DNA of 64,000 nucleotides from Citrobacter sp. JGM124. Lineage in GTDB: Bacteria; Pseudomonadota; Gammaproteobacteria; Enterobacterales; Enterobacteriaceae. The stretch lies in assembly GCF_018257795.1 (NCBI RefSeq), contig NZ_JAERJD010000002.1:1-64000 (forward strand). Reading direction: 5' to 3'. Under the pieces are notes generated by a model. It saw only the letters and a program-made list of their open reading frames with translations, was not told the DNA's origin and did no database searches. Below are positions 1 through 8,904 of the stretch, piece by piece (the first letter of the stretch is position 1; every line of letters begins with the position of its first letter). Made by a program: the position numbers and the translations under genes.

Positions 1-756
1 AAATTGATTGGTTCATTGCAACTTGTCTCCAATTAAGAAATCCAGCGCGGCATCCATGCGGATATGAGGCAACGGGCAGATGAAAGAGATCACGCCCGTG
101 AGTTACTCAATAGTCAGGGTATGGGTAAAGCGTATGCATTTTGTGAAAAACTGGCCCAACAGGCGGGGCTGGATAAGAGCCACCCGGCTTTGCAACGCTT
201 TGAAAATGCACTGCATGAAACACATAATGACCGCGAAGTCGTGACTATTTACGCCCAATGGGTACAGCCAGTGCTTGATGAGCAGGCGCGCCGGGAAATT
301 AGTCGTTCTGCTGCTGAATCGGCAATGATGATTGCTGTCAGCCCATTAGCACTGGTCGATATGGCCTTTATTGCCTGGCGTAATATCAGGCTGATTAATC
401 GTATTGCTGCAATTTATGGTATTGAGCTGGGGTACTTCAGCCGCATCCGATTATTTCGCATGGTATTAGTGAATATTGCCTTTGCCGGGGCCAGTGAACT
501 GATTAGCGACACGGGGATTGAGTGGATGTCTCAGGGCATTACCGCGCGTTTCTCCGCGAGGATAGGCCAGGGATTAGGTGCGGGTCTGTTAACAGCGCGT
601 CTGGGGATTAAGGCCATGGAACTTTGTCGACCGCTGCCATGGCTTGAAGATGACAAACCCCGTTTGGGGGACTTCCGTAAACAGCTTATCGGTCAGTTAA
701 AAACGGTGATCAATAAAGCAAAAGTGAAGGTCCCCGCAGGCAGGGAACAAGAGTAG
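1..756 (+). pseudogene. ycjF: YcjF family inner-membrane protein, C-terminal part with an in-frame stop
   Basis: From base 64 the frame matches the C-terminal two thirds of E. coli YcjF (DUF697): the conserved blocks [28 protein letters not shown] and LCRPLPW are all present, and the protein ends at the usual place. Continuing the same frame leftwards gives residues that loosely resemble the end of the second membrane segment and the following EWRRLWRLRQRA region, but a TAA codon sits at 34-36. No ribosome-binding site precedes the ATG at 64. I infer a nonsense-broken ycjF lying upstream of tyrR, as in E. coli; a single base error at 34-36 is the alternative. The family is associated with ycjX and envelope stress, and its biochemical role is unknown. 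The 5' end lies outside the window. Confidence 0.6.
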
Positions 757-901
757 AACAGAAAGACTGAGCCTTTTCCATAATGGATGTTTTCATTGCC
801 AGTTCGCTGTCAACTATTCATGACACGCTACTGTTGGCAAGGGCTAAACTAAGGTATTATCGGCTAATCGAATATTTTCAGTATGAAATAAGGTCACCTG
901 C

Positions 902-2464
902 ATGCGTCTGGAAGTTTTTTGTCAGGATCGTCTTGGTTTGACTCGCGAACTGCTTGATCTCTTGGTATTGCGTAGTATCGACCTGCGCGGTATTGATATC
1001 GATCCTATAGGGCGTATTTACCTTAATTTCACTCATCTCGATTTCGAGGCATTCAGCCGCTTAATGGCTGAAATCCGGCGTATTCCCGGGGTGACTGATG
1101 TGCGCACTATCTCATGGATGCCTTCAGAGATGGAACACCGTGCGCTGGGTGCTCTGCTGGAGGCGCTCCCGGAACCTGTGCTGTCCCTGGACTTAAAAAG
1201 CCGTATTGAACGAGCAAACTCAGCCAGTTGCAAGCTGTTTAATTTACCCGAAGATCGCCTGCGTAATAGCCAGATTGCCTCACTGATCAGTGACTTTAAT
1301 TTTGCGCGCTGGCTGGAAAGTGCCCCCCAGGAATCACACACCGAATACCTGGTGATCAATGGCCAGCATTTCCTGATGGAAGCCACGCCGGTCAACCTTG
1401 AAGACGAGGAGGGCATTGCTGTACTGATTGGTGCCGTGGTCATGCTGCGATCCACTGTGCGGATGGGACGTCAGCTTCAAAAACTGTCTCATTATGATAT
1501 GGACGCCTTCAATTCTATTGTTGCGGTCAGCCAGAAGATGCGCCACATAGTCGAACAGGCACGTAAATTGGCGTTACTGAATGCACCACTGCTAATTGTG
1601 GGGGAAACGGGCACGGGCAAAGATATGTTTGCCAATGCCTGTCATAAAAGTGGCCCGCGGGCGCAAAAACCTTTCCTGGCATTGAATTGTGGCTCAATCC
1701 CGGATGATGTTATTGAGAGTGAGCTCTTCGGCCATGCTGCCGGAGCCTATGCCAATACTCAGGAAAGCAAGAAAGGCTTCTTTGAACAAGCTAACGGCGG
1801 CTCGGTACTATTAGATGAAATTGGCGAAATGTCCCCACGAATGCAGACCAAATTACTGCGTTTTCTTAATGATGGAACATTCCGCCGGGTAGGGGAAGAT
1901 CACGAAGTAAATGTTGATGTTCGGGTCATCTGTGCCACACAGAAAAATCTTGTTGAACTGGTACAGAAAGGGCTGTTTCGTGAAGACCTCTACTACCGGC
2001 TTAATGTGCTGACGCTAACGTTACCGCCGCTGCGCGATTGCCCGCAAGATATTATGCCGCTCACTGAACTGTTTGTGGCGCGCTTTGCTGATGAACAAGG
2101 GGTCGAGCGTCCCAGACTGGCGCCAGATTTAAGTCGTTTACTGACACAGTATGGCTGGCCGGGTAACATTCGTCAGCTAAAAAATACCCTCTATCGTGCA
2201 TTGACCCAGCTTGATGGCTATGAATTACGTCCTCAGGATATTGTCCTGCCAGATTTTGATTCCACCCATATTGCCGCCGGGGAAGAAACGGTTCAGGGTT
2301 CACTGGACGAAATTATTGGACGTTTTGAACGTTCAGTGCTGACTCAGCTTTACCGCAGTTACCCCAGTACGCGTAAGCTGGCAAAACGACTTGGAGTGTC
2401 CCACACGGCCATTGCCAATAAATTGCGTGAATATGGGCTGGGCCATAAAAAAGGTGAAGAGTGA
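902..2464 (+). CDS. tyrR: Transcriptional regulator TyrR (aromatic amino acids)
   Basis: Regulator of aromatic amino acid biosynthesis and transport that responds to tyrosine, phenylalanine and tryptophan. The 520 residues follow E. coli TyrR (513 aa) closely: N-terminal ACT-like domain (about 1-70), PAS domain (about 78-190), AAA+ module with Walker A GETGTGKD near 234 and Walker B LLDEIGEM near 303, and a C-terminal Fis-type helix-turn-helix around 490-512. The extra residues fall in the AAA+ L1 loop, which reads GHAAGAYANTQESKKG where E. coli has GHAPEGKKG. This resembles a degenerate GAFTGA loop of sigma-54 activators. The start ATG follows AAGGTCACCTGC. The gene lies downstream of ycjF and converges on tpx. 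Confidence 0.96.
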   Translation: MRLEVFCQDRLGLTRELLDLLVLRSIDLRGIDIDPIGRIYLNFTHLDFEAFSRLMAEIRRIPGVTDVRTISWMPSEMEHRALGALLEALPEPVLSLDLKSRIERANSASCKLFNLPEDRLRNSQIASLISDFNFARWLESAPQESHTEYLVINGQHFLMEATPVNLEDEEGIAVLIGAVVMLRSTVRMGRQLQKLSHYDMDAFNSIVAVSQKMRHIVEQARKLALLNAPLLIVGETGTGKDMFANACHKSGPRAQKPFLALNCGSIPDDVIESELFGHAAGAYANTQESKKGFFEQANGGSVLLDEIGEMSPRMQTKLLRFLNDGTFRRVGEDHEVNVDVRVICATQKNLVELVQKGLFREDLYYRLNVLTLTLPPLRDCPQDIMPLTELFVARFADEQGVERPRLAPDLSRLLTQYGWPGNIRQLKNTLYRALTQLDGYELRPQDIVLPDFDSTHIAAGEETVQGSLDEIIGRFERSVLTQLYRSYPSTRKLAKRLGVSHTAIANKLREYGLGHKKGEE

Positions 2465-2483
2465 GAGTGAACTGAATAAAAAA

Positions 2484-2510
2484 GAGGGGGAGCGTTCGCT
2501 TTCCCCTCCT
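2484..2510. terminator. Hairpin between convergent tyrR and tpx
   Basis: A GAGGGGG / CCCCTC stem closes over GAGCGTTCGCTTT, with A-rich sequence on the left and T/A-rich sequence on the right. It lies between the stop codons of two converging genes and could serve both strands. Confidence 0.65.
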
Positions 2511-2541
2511 TAATTATTATCGCACTGAATTTGAAAGTTTA

Positions 2542-3048
2542 TTAAGCTTTCAGCGCTTCGAGCGCGGCTGCATAGTCTGGCTCGGTGGTAATTTCATTCA
2601 CCAGCTCGCTGAAGATGATTTCATCTTGTTCATTCAATACGATAACAGCGCGCGCTGTCAGGCCTTTCAGTGGGCCTTCTTCCAGACTTACACCATAAGT
2701 TTGCTGGAACTCAGGGTTACGCAGAGTAGAAAGGGTCACCACATTGTTCAGACCCTCTGCACCACAAAAACGGGACTGAGCGAAAGGCAGGTCGGCAGAA
2801 ATACACAGAACAACTGTATTATCAAGGCCCGTTGCCAGTTCGTTGAATTTACGTACAGATGCCGCGCAAACACCGGTATCAATGCTTGGGAAAATATTCA
2901 AAACTTTGCGTTTCCCGGCATACTGGCTCAGTGATACATCGGAAAGATCCTTGGCAACTAAGGTGAAGGGGGCTGCTTTGCTACCCACATTTGGGATCTG
3001 ACCAGCAACTTTTACTGGGTTACCTTGGAAATGAACGGTTTGTGACAT
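2542..3048 (-). CDS. tpx: Thiol peroxidase Tpx
   Basis: Periplasm-associated, thioredoxin-dependent 2-Cys peroxiredoxin that reduces alkyl hydroperoxides and H2O2. The 168 residues equal the E. coli length. The peroxidatic Cys61 sits in [13 protein letters not shown] and the resolving Cys95 in SRFCGAEG, with the non-catalytic Cys82 also kept. The start ATG is preceded by AAGGAAAAGTTGAC, a strong ribosome-binding site. It converges on tyrR and diverges from ycjG, the usual enterobacterial arrangement. Nothing is unusual. Confidence 0.97.
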   Translation of the reverse strand: MSQTVHFQGNPVKVAGQIPNVGSKAAPFTLVAKDLSDVSLSQYAGKRKVLNIFPSIDTGVCAASVRKFNELATGLDNTVVLCISADLPFAQSRFCGAEGLNNVVTLSTLRNPEFQQTYGVSLEEGPLKGLTARAVIVLNEQDEIIFSELVNEITTEPDYAAALEALKA

Positions 3049-3273
3049 GTCAACTTTTCCTTTTACATTGAATTAACACCTAAAACAGTGTATTCCAGGA
3101 TTCAATGAATGAATATAAAAAACTTATGTAAAAGTTAAAACTCCCTGTTGTGACGCCCGGAACTTGTCATTATATCGCCAGTTTGCAGCAGACTGCTCTT
3201 GCTGACCCTGCGAGAGTTTATCAGGCTCACATACACGCCTGTCCATCATGGCGGTTGTTAAAAAAGAGGAAGC

Positions 3274-4275
3274 ATGAGAAGAGTTAAGGCCTATCCACAA
3301 AGCTTTCCGCTACATACTCCTTTTATTATTGCTCGTGGCGCACGGAATGAAGCTGTTGTGGTCGTGGTGGAGGTGAGTGAAAACGGCGTTCATGGGAGTG
3401 GTGAATGTACCCCATACCCTCGTTATGGTGAGAGCCCTGAGCAGGTTCTGGCGCAAATTCACGCAGTTATTCCGGCGATAGAACAAGGTATCACTCGTGA
3501 GGCGCTCCAGACAGTGATGCCCGCAGGGGCTGCGCGTAATGCGGTTGATAGCGCATTATGGAGCCTTGAGGCAGCAGCAGCCGGGTCGACTATTGCTGCA
3601 TTGGCAGGGAGCAGTTTACCGGGACAGCTGACCACAGCTCAAACCGTCAGTATTGGTACCCCGCAACAGATGGCGAGCTCCGCAGCCAGTTTGTGGCAAA
3701 ATGGGGCCTCGTTGTTAAAGATAAAACTGAATAACGAACAAGTTGATGAACGTATCTCGGCGATCCGTGCTGCGGTTCCTGATGCGGTCTTGATTGTCGA
3801 TGCCAATGAATCCTGGCAACCGGATGGACTTTCACAGCGTTGCCAGCGGTTAGCAGAGTTAAATGTCGCCATGCTGGAACAACCCCTCCCGGCGAGTCAT
3901 GACCATGCACTTGCCCTGTTTCCTCATCCGTTACCGATTTGTGCGGATGAGAGCTGTCACACCCGCGACAGCCTTAAAGGGCTACAGGGGCATTACGACA
4001 TGGTGAACATAAAACTGGATAAAACGGGGGGGTTAACCGAAGCATTATTGTTAGCTCAGGCAGCAGAAGAGCAGGGTTTTGGCATTATGGTCGGTTGCAT
4101 GCTTTGCAGTTCCAGGGCTATCAATGCCGCACTGCCCCTGGCTGTGAGTGCGCGTTTTGCTGATCTTGATGGCCCTACCTGGCTGAAACATGATGTTCAG
4201 CCAGGGCTAGTCTTTAACTGCGGTTCACTTGTCTTTAAGTCGCGGGCCAGCGGAGTAAACGGGTCATCGGGCTGA
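3274..4275 (+). CDS. ycjG: L-Ala-D/L-Glu epimerase
   Basis: Enolase-superfamily epimerase that converts L-Ala-D-Glu to L-Ala-L-Glu so that murein dipeptide can be degraded. It is 333 residues long (E. coli 321). The catalytic KIKL lysines lie near 149-151, the metal ligands are in DANES, LEQP and ADES, and the second acid/base lysine is in NIKLDK near 247. The start ATG follows AAAAAGAGGAAGC, a good ribosome-binding site. The C-terminus is longer than in E. coli, so the last 41 bases overlap the 3' end of the converging mpaA gene. With mpaA and mppA it forms a murein-peptide recycling cluster. Confidence 0.95.
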   Translation: MRRVKAYPQSFPLHTPFIIARGARNEAVVVVVEVSENGVHGSGECTPYPRYGESPEQVLAQIHAVIPAIEQGITREALQTVMPAGAARNAVDSALWSLEAAAAGSTIAALAGSSLPGQLTTAQTVSIGTPQQMASSAASLWQNGASLLKIKLNNEQVDERISAIRAAVPDAVLIVDANESWQPDGLSQRCQRLAELNVAMLEQPLPASHDHALALFPHPLPICADESCHTRDSLKGLQGHYDMVNIKLDKTGGLTEALLLAQAAEEQGFGIMVGCMLCSSRAINAALPLAVSARFADLDGPTWLKHDVQPGLVFNCGSLVFKSRASGVNGSSG

Positions 4276-4945
4276 GGTAATTTTCACAGGCCAGGTCTGC
4301 CGAGATGGGCGGAAACTCTGCAGTGATACAATGCAGGCCACGTTCAGCACACCAACTGCCAAAAGAACCGGGTGTTTCATATCCTACATGGCTTACTAGC
4401 GGCAGCTGAAATTCTGCAGCCAGCCAGTGGCCAAGGTCAGAATTCCTTTCATCCTCAATACAACCCAGTGGGTCATGAAATGATACGACCCATGCGGGTT
4501 GCAATTCATTGATTAATTGGCAGAGAGCTAGAGTTTCTGGCTCAGAGGCCGGTGCATGCCCCGTCGACAGGAGAACATCTCGCTCATCGGCCTGGCTATT
4601 CCAGCGATACACCGTGTCGCCACTTTGCCAGTTACTACTGGCAAAGTTACGATTAAGATCCACACCATTCACATTTGCACGCAGCCCAAGCTGGCAACCA
4701 TCAGGGTTAACCGCCAGCACCACGTGGTGATGGCGAGCATGTGGTTCCAGGGTTCGCAGTGCACAAGATAGCGTCACCATCGCGGCATTCTCATCCCCAT
4801 GAGTGCCAGCAATAATCAACCCTGCCGCGGGGTGGGTTACCGTGGCAGGAAAATAGAGCAGTGGGGCGCCGAGTACTGAACTGCCATATTGTTTACAGCC
4901 AGGAGGCAAATGACCTCGCTGGTGACGCGGGCGGGTGAGAGACAT
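4235..4945 (-). CDS. mpaA: Murein tripeptide amidase MpaA
   Basis: Zinc carboxypeptidase (M14 family) that cleaves the gamma-D-Glu-meso-Dap bond of free murein tripeptide in the cytoplasm. The sequence follows E. coli MpaA throughout, with zinc ligands in THGDEN and SFHDP and the LNRNF and GYETPGSFG blocks. Three ATG or near-start codons occur at the 5' end. I chose the one at 4945 because AAGG lies 6 bases upstream and the protein then begins MSLTRPR, like E. coli MTVTRPR. The 3' end overlaps ycjG by 41 bases in convergent orientation. The product L-Ala-D-Glu is the substrate of the neighbouring YcjG. Confidence 0.94.
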   Translation of the reverse strand: MSLTRPRHQRGHLPPGCKQYGSSVLGAPLLYFPATVTHPAAGLIIAGTHGDENAAMVTLSCALRTLEPHARHHHVVLAVNPDGCQLGLRANVNGVDLNRNFASSNWQSGDTVYRWNSQADERDVLLSTGHAPASEPETLALCQLINELQPAWVVSFHDPLGCIEDERNSDLGHWLAAEFQLPLVSHVGYETPGSFGSWCAERGLHCITAEFPPISADLACENYLSPMTRLLRWPAT

Positions 4946-5221
4946 AATCATCCTTATAAGGGAACCCAGGAACTGGTGTTGTGTGAGTTATGTTTTACCA
5001 GAACATAAGCTTAAGCAAGTCAATAATAGGCAGTCAGACACCTTGCGTCATCATCACGCACGAATCAGAACAAAAAGAAGATAACCTGAAAATAGGGCGT
5101 GACTTGCCAGCTATCCAGCTATTTTTAGAGATGTGACAGTTTCTGTAGAATTAACGTCCTGAACCAGGCTACATTAACTGACACTTCTTTTTCGCGCATA
5201 AAGCTGATATGGATAGAAAAA

Positions 5222-6847
5222 ATGATGAAAATGACCCTTCGATTTAGTGGTTGCGCACTGACCCTGGCTGCACTGATTCAACCCTCTCTGGCGGCGGATG
5301 TTCCTGCCGGAACGAAACTGGCTGACCGTCAGGAGTTAGTTCGGCACATCAAGGATGAGCCTGCCAGTCTTGACCCGGTTAAAATTGTTGGCTTACCTGA
5401 AATCCAGGTAATTCGTGATCTGTTTGAAGGCCTGACTAATCAGAATGAAAAAGGGGATATTGTTCCCGGTGTCGCTACACAGTGGCAGAGTAATGACAAT
5501 AGAACCTGGATCTTCACCCTGCGTGACGATGCACGCTGGTCGGATGGCACACCGCTAAAAGCGGAGGATTTTGTCTATAGCTGGCGGCGGCTGGTTGATC
5601 CGGCAAACAGCTCCTCCTTCGCCTGGTTTGCGGCCCTTGCGGGCATACTCAATGCACAGGATATTATCGATGGTAAAATGCCCGTCGATAAACTGGGGGT
5701 GACGGCCCTTGATGATCACACTTTACGTATCCAGTTAGATAAACCTGTTCCCTATTTTCCCAGTCTGGCGGTGAATGCTTCACTCTATCCTGTGCCACAG
5801 CATATTATCGAAAAGTATGGGAATGAGTGGACTAAACCGGGCCATTTAGTGGGTAATGGAGCCTACACGTTAAAAGACCGTGTAGTGAATGAGAAACTGG
5901 TAGAAGTGCGTAATCCCCATTATTGGGACAATGATAAAACAGTCCTGAACAAGGTCACTTTTATTCCTGTTAACCAGGAAACGGCAGCCACTAAGCGCTA
6001 TCTGGCCGGGGATATCGATATTACGGAGTCATTCCCCAAAGCGCTATATCATAAACTGCTGAAAGATATTCCGGGGGAAGTCTATACCCCCCCACAGTTG
6101 GGAACCTATTACTACGCGTTTAATACCGAAAAGGGACCTACGGCAGATACCCGGGTGCGCCAGGCACTGAATATGACGATTGATCGCCGGATACTGGCTG
6201 ATAAGGTCTTAGGGACGGGTGAAAAACCCGCCTGGCACTTCACGCCGGAAGTCACAGCAGGTTTTGTCCCTGATCCTTCCCCCTTTGAAGAAATGAGTCA
6301 GGAAGAGCTCAATGCTCAGGCGAAAATGTTATTACGTGCCGCAGGATACGGGCCTGATAAACCCCTGCATCTCACATTGTTATATAACACGTCTGAAAAC
6401 CACCAAAAGATTGCAATTGCGGTGGCAGCAATGTGGAAGAAAAATCTTGGTGTGGACGTTAAACTCCAGAACCAGGAGTGGAAAACCTACATTGACAGCC
6501 GTAATACCGGCAATTTTGATGTGATACGAGCGTCCTGGGTTGGGGATTATAATGAACCATCAACCTTTTTAAGCCTGCTCAGTTCTACCCACAGCGGCAA
6601 TATTTCACGCTTTAATTCACCTGCCTATGACAAAATACTTAATCAGGCGACCCTTGAAACTACCGATAAAGCACGTAACCAGGATTATAATCTGGCTGAA
6701 AAAATATTGCTGGAACAAGCACCGATAGCGCCTATTTATCAGTACACCAACGGCCGGCTGATTAAGCCATGGTTAAAAGGTTATCCAATAAATAACCCGG
6801 AAGATGTTGCCTATAGCCGGACAATGTACATTGTGGAACATAAATAG
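5222..6847 (+). CDS. mppA: Periplasmic murein-peptide-binding protein MppA
   Basis: Solute-binding protein (SBP_bac_5) that delivers murein tripeptide to the Opp permease. It has 541 residues against 537 in E. coli. A signal peptide is visible at residues 1-25 ending PSLA, followed by the family blocks GLPEIQVIRDLFEGLT, YSWRRLVDP and ASWVGDYNEPSTFL. It lacks a lipobox, so it should be a soluble periplasmic protein. GGATA precedes the tandem ATGATG start weakly. A strong terminator follows at 6893-6920. It forms the third member of the local murein-peptide recycling group. Confidence 0.95.
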   Translation: MMKMTLRFSGCALTLAALIQPSLAADVPAGTKLADRQELVRHIKDEPASLDPVKIVGLPEIQVIRDLFEGLTNQNEKGDIVPGVATQWQSNDNRTWIFTLRDDARWSDGTPLKAEDFVYSWRRLVDPANSSSFAWFAALAGILNAQDIIDGKMPVDKLGVTALDDHTLRIQLDKPVPYFPSLAVNASLYPVPQHIIEKYGNEWTKPGHLVGNGAYTLKDRVVNEKLVEVRNPHYWDNDKTVLNKVTFIPVNQETAATKRYLAGDIDITESFPKALYHKLLKDIPGEVYTPPQLGTYYYAFNTEKGPTADTRVRQALNMTIDRRILADKVLGTGEKPAWHFTPEVTAGFVPDPSPFEEMSQEELNAQAKMLLRAAGYGPDKPLHLTLLYNTSENHQKIAIAVAAMWKKNLGVDVKLQNQEWKTYIDSRNTGNFDVIRASWVGDYNEPSTFLSLLSSTHSGNISRFNSPAYDKILNQATLETTDKARNQDYNLAEKILLEQAPIAPIYQYTNGRLIKPWLKGYPINNPEDVAYSRTMYIVEHK

Positions 6848-6892
6848 AATACGTGCCCCAGCTTACCTGTACTAACCGCATAGAAATTCAGC

Positions 6893-6920
6893 AATGGCGC
6901 GGCTTACCGCGCCATTTTCT
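6893..6920 (+). terminator. Rho-independent terminator of mppA
   Basis: A perfect 10-bp stem, AATGGCGCGG / CCGCGCCATT, closes on the loop CTTA and is followed by TTTTCTATTTTT. It lies 45 bases after the mppA stop. Confidence 0.9.
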
Positions 6921-6993
6921 ATTTTTAACCATTTATTTCCATAGCTGAAAGACGCATTTTTTGACGGTGTTTTTTTCTAAATGGATACCATCA

Positions 6994-7190
6994 ATGCTAA
7001 CCGACACTAAGTTTAATAGCCTGAAATACCTGTAGAGTTACAGACCTTGAAGGTCTGTATGTTTCTGTCAGCCCGGCAGCGAGTTGAGGCCAAAAAACTT
7101 GTAGCAAATGGAGTACGATCCAGGAGAGTGATGAATACTTCTCTACGTATGGGAAACGGTGGCTCAAGGGCCGGGCAGTGGCGTGCAGTG
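6994..7190 (+). pseudogene. Relic of a P4-type tyrosine integrase (N-terminal pieces)
   Basis: Three pieces of the N-terminal half of a P4-family integrase can be read in shifting frames. ATG at 6994 starts MLTDTKFNSLK and hits a stop. A frameshift then gives VTDLEGLYVSVSPA, and after a deletion comes EAKKLVANG. A weaker piece, DEYFSTYGKRWLKG, could match the region that follows in the family. These blocks appear in this order in integrases beginning MLTDTK. The gene is dead. It suggests that a mobile element once sat downstream of mppA, where gene order stops matching E. coli. The last piece (about 7130-7190) is the least certain. Confidence 0.6.
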
Positions 7191-7193
7191 ACA

Positions 7194-7460
7194 CACTAAA
7201 TCACTCTGTATCGGATACCGCCACACCAGTAATGATTTCAGACAGTTATTGTGGAAATATCAGGTAAAACAGAGTCTGAATTGCCGGGATAATAGCTTGA
7301 TAGAACGGTTCTTCCGAAGCCTGAAAACGGGGGGAGTACCGGATAATGACTATATCAATTTTAGTGAGGCCATTACGGTGATAACAAATTACATCATGAG
7401 GCCTTACAGCCAGCTCAGACCCCATCAGTATTCCGTGGCCAATTTTTTTTGACCATTACA
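7194..7460 (+). mobile_element. Relic of an IS3-family element, transposase C-terminus plus one end
   Basis: From about 7225 the frame reads TSNDFRQLLWKYQVKQSL, then ERFFRSLKT and [16 protein letters not shown]. This is clearly homologous to the orfB C-terminus of the complete element at 18726-19981, but with small deletions. The sequence then jumps to the element's end: GTGGCC at 7435 and GACCATTACA ending at 7460 match the 26-bp terminal repeat of the complete copy. The orfB codons for the last residues are deleted, and the upstream part of the element is gone. It is non-functional. Confidence 0.8.
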
Positions 7461-7475
7461 ATCTTATGAAAGAGT

Positions 7476-7940
7476 CTAAGAGTCAGAACCTACATTTTGC
7501 TGACTTGCCTCATTCTGTTCTTTTATTTCCGCCGCCACCGAGGATGTAAGGAGTGATATTGCTTCAGAGTTAAATCCTTTAAACTTTATGACTCGCTTGG
7601 TTACTTTTTTCCCTTCAGCGTGTGCCCCAAGGTGAAGGGCGTCCCCATCAGATTTAGCACCTAAACCACCCGATCCAGATACATCGTAAAACTCCTCTAT
7701 CTCAACTTCTTCTGCGATGAGTATTCGTTTGGCTATAGATAACTCTTGTTCAACCTTGGCTTGTTCAGAAAGGATATTAGCAGTAATACTGGCTTTAACG
7801 GCTGCTTCACTAAGTTGCTCAGGCGTGGTGTTTTCATTAGAGGAGGAAGAGGAGAAAGCATCAGCAGCTGCCTTGAGTGCCATCTCAAGCAAGTACCCTG
7901 TTGGGTTGATGGCTGCTTTCGCTATTTCAAAATAATTCAT
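7476..7940 (-). CDS. Hypothetical 154-aa protein in the mobile-element scar
   Basis: I do not recognise this protein. It is acidic, has no signal peptide or obvious membrane segment, and contains a serine run (residues about 30-34) after an alanine-rich helix. A long helical stretch (about 40-80) follows, then a glycine-rich turn GSGGLGAKSDGDALHLGAHAEGK, split here by context only, and a C-terminal helix rich in Ser and Glu. The start ATG at 7940 has AAGAT-type purines upstream but no strong ribosome-binding site. It lies directly after the integrase and IS relics, so it is probably cargo of a lost element. It may be an immunity or accessory protein; no function is claimed. Confidence 0.55.
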   Translation of the reverse strand: MNYFEIAKAAINPTGYLLEMALKAAADAFSSSSSNENTTPEQLSEAAVKASITANILSEQAKVEQELSIAKRILIAEEVEIEEFYDVSGSGGLGAKSDGDALHLGAHAEGKKVTKRVIKFKGFNSEAISLLTSSVAAEIKEQNEASQQNVGSDS

Positions 7941-8364
7941 TTTTTAATCTTCTCTGCGCTGTGGGGTGAAAACTATCAATTGACCATTAACGGCAAAGTA
8001 TAGCGCTAACTTTAGTTAAGAAAGACGAATCATGCTGATGAAGTGCCGGCTCAGATGTGGCAGCTCGCCACCTTCAATGCAGTAGCCTTTCACCGTATCA
8101 TCGTGGTGCCTGCTGATATTATCGGGTCTCTGGTCCTCATTACCCGTGGCGTGATGTGGTTGAGTGCTATGAGGTTATTGCAACGTCTGAAGGTAACGAA
8201 CGGGTAAAGCCTCCGCAAGCTACAGGCAACCACGGTTATGACCACAACAGGGGGGACTCGGTTACCCTTCCGGGAACATATTCAGTATGTCGGAAGCGCT
8301 CTAATGGCCTTTTTTGTCGGGTTACTTATCAGCAGCCCGGCATTTTCAGGGTAAATAAGGGACG
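7941..8364. other. Gap with no convincing gene
   Basis: There are short open stretches on the + strand only. One, starting at the ATG at 8238, encodes about 38 residues with a hydrophobic stretch (ALMAFFVGLLISSPAFSG) that could be a relic of a mobile-element membrane protein. It has no ribosome-binding site and no recognisable family. I see nothing else here. Confidence 0.4.
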
Positions 8365-8841
8365 TTACAGGCCCAGCTCAGACAGACCCGGATGGTCATC
8401 AGGACGGCGTCCTGACGGCCAGTGGAACTTACGCTCGCTTTCTTTAATGGGCATATCGTTAATACACGCATAACGGCGATGCATCAGGCCATCTTTACTA
8501 AACTCCCAGTTTTCGTTTCCATAAGAACGGAACCAGTTGCCGCAGTCATCATGCCACTCATAAGCGTAACGGACGGCGATTCGGTCACCATCGAATGCCC
8601 ACAACTCCTTGATGAGGCGATACTCCTGTTCTTTTTTCCACTTACGCTCAAGAAACCCTCGTGCCTCTTCGCGATTGTTTACAAATTCCGTACGGTTACG
8701 CCATTTTGTCTCCAGAGAGTAGGCGAGTGACACCTTTTCGGCATCACGGGTGTTCCACCCGTCTTCGGCGAGTCGTACTTTCTGAATTGCGGTCTCGCGG
8801 GTGAACGGAGGGAATGGTGGACGCAGATGTGAGCCTGGCAT
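8365..8841 (-). CDS. NTF2-like (SnoaL/DUF1348) family protein
   Basis: Small cone-shaped-fold protein of the nuclear transport factor 2-like superfamily. The 158 residues contain the family pattern: [21 protein letters not shown], then [14 protein letters not shown], the [16 protein letters not shown] block, and [27 protein letters not shown]. The biochemical role of the group is not established; members are often linked to oxidative or xenobiotic responses. It lies 64 bases downstream of the tetR gene on the same strand. A partly symmetrical CGATCGTTCG sequence near 8860 resembles the core of the palindrome at 9481, so TetR may control both. The start ATG at 8841 follows an AGGTACTACT context. 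Confidence 0.85.
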   Translation of the reverse strand: MPGSHLRPPFPPFTRETAIQKVRLAEDGWNTRDAEKVSLAYSLETKWRNRTEFVNNREEARGFLERKWKKEQEYRLIKELWAFDGDRIAVRYAYEWHDDCGNWFRSYGNENWEFSKDGLMHRRYACINDMPIKESERKFHWPSGRRPDDHPGLSELGL

Positions 8842-8904
8842 AGTAGTACCTCAAGTGAAGTTCGATCGTTCGGTTAATTTTACGCCAACATAACTCAGGC
8901 CTTA

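Noticed and set aside
6997..7194. 65-aa frame on the minus strand
   Set aside because: The plus strand shows recognisable integrase pieces in this place; the minus frame has no family and no ribosome-binding site.
8156..8473. 105-aa frame on the plus strand
   Set aside because: It overlaps the NTF2-like gene on the other strand and has no recognisable domain.
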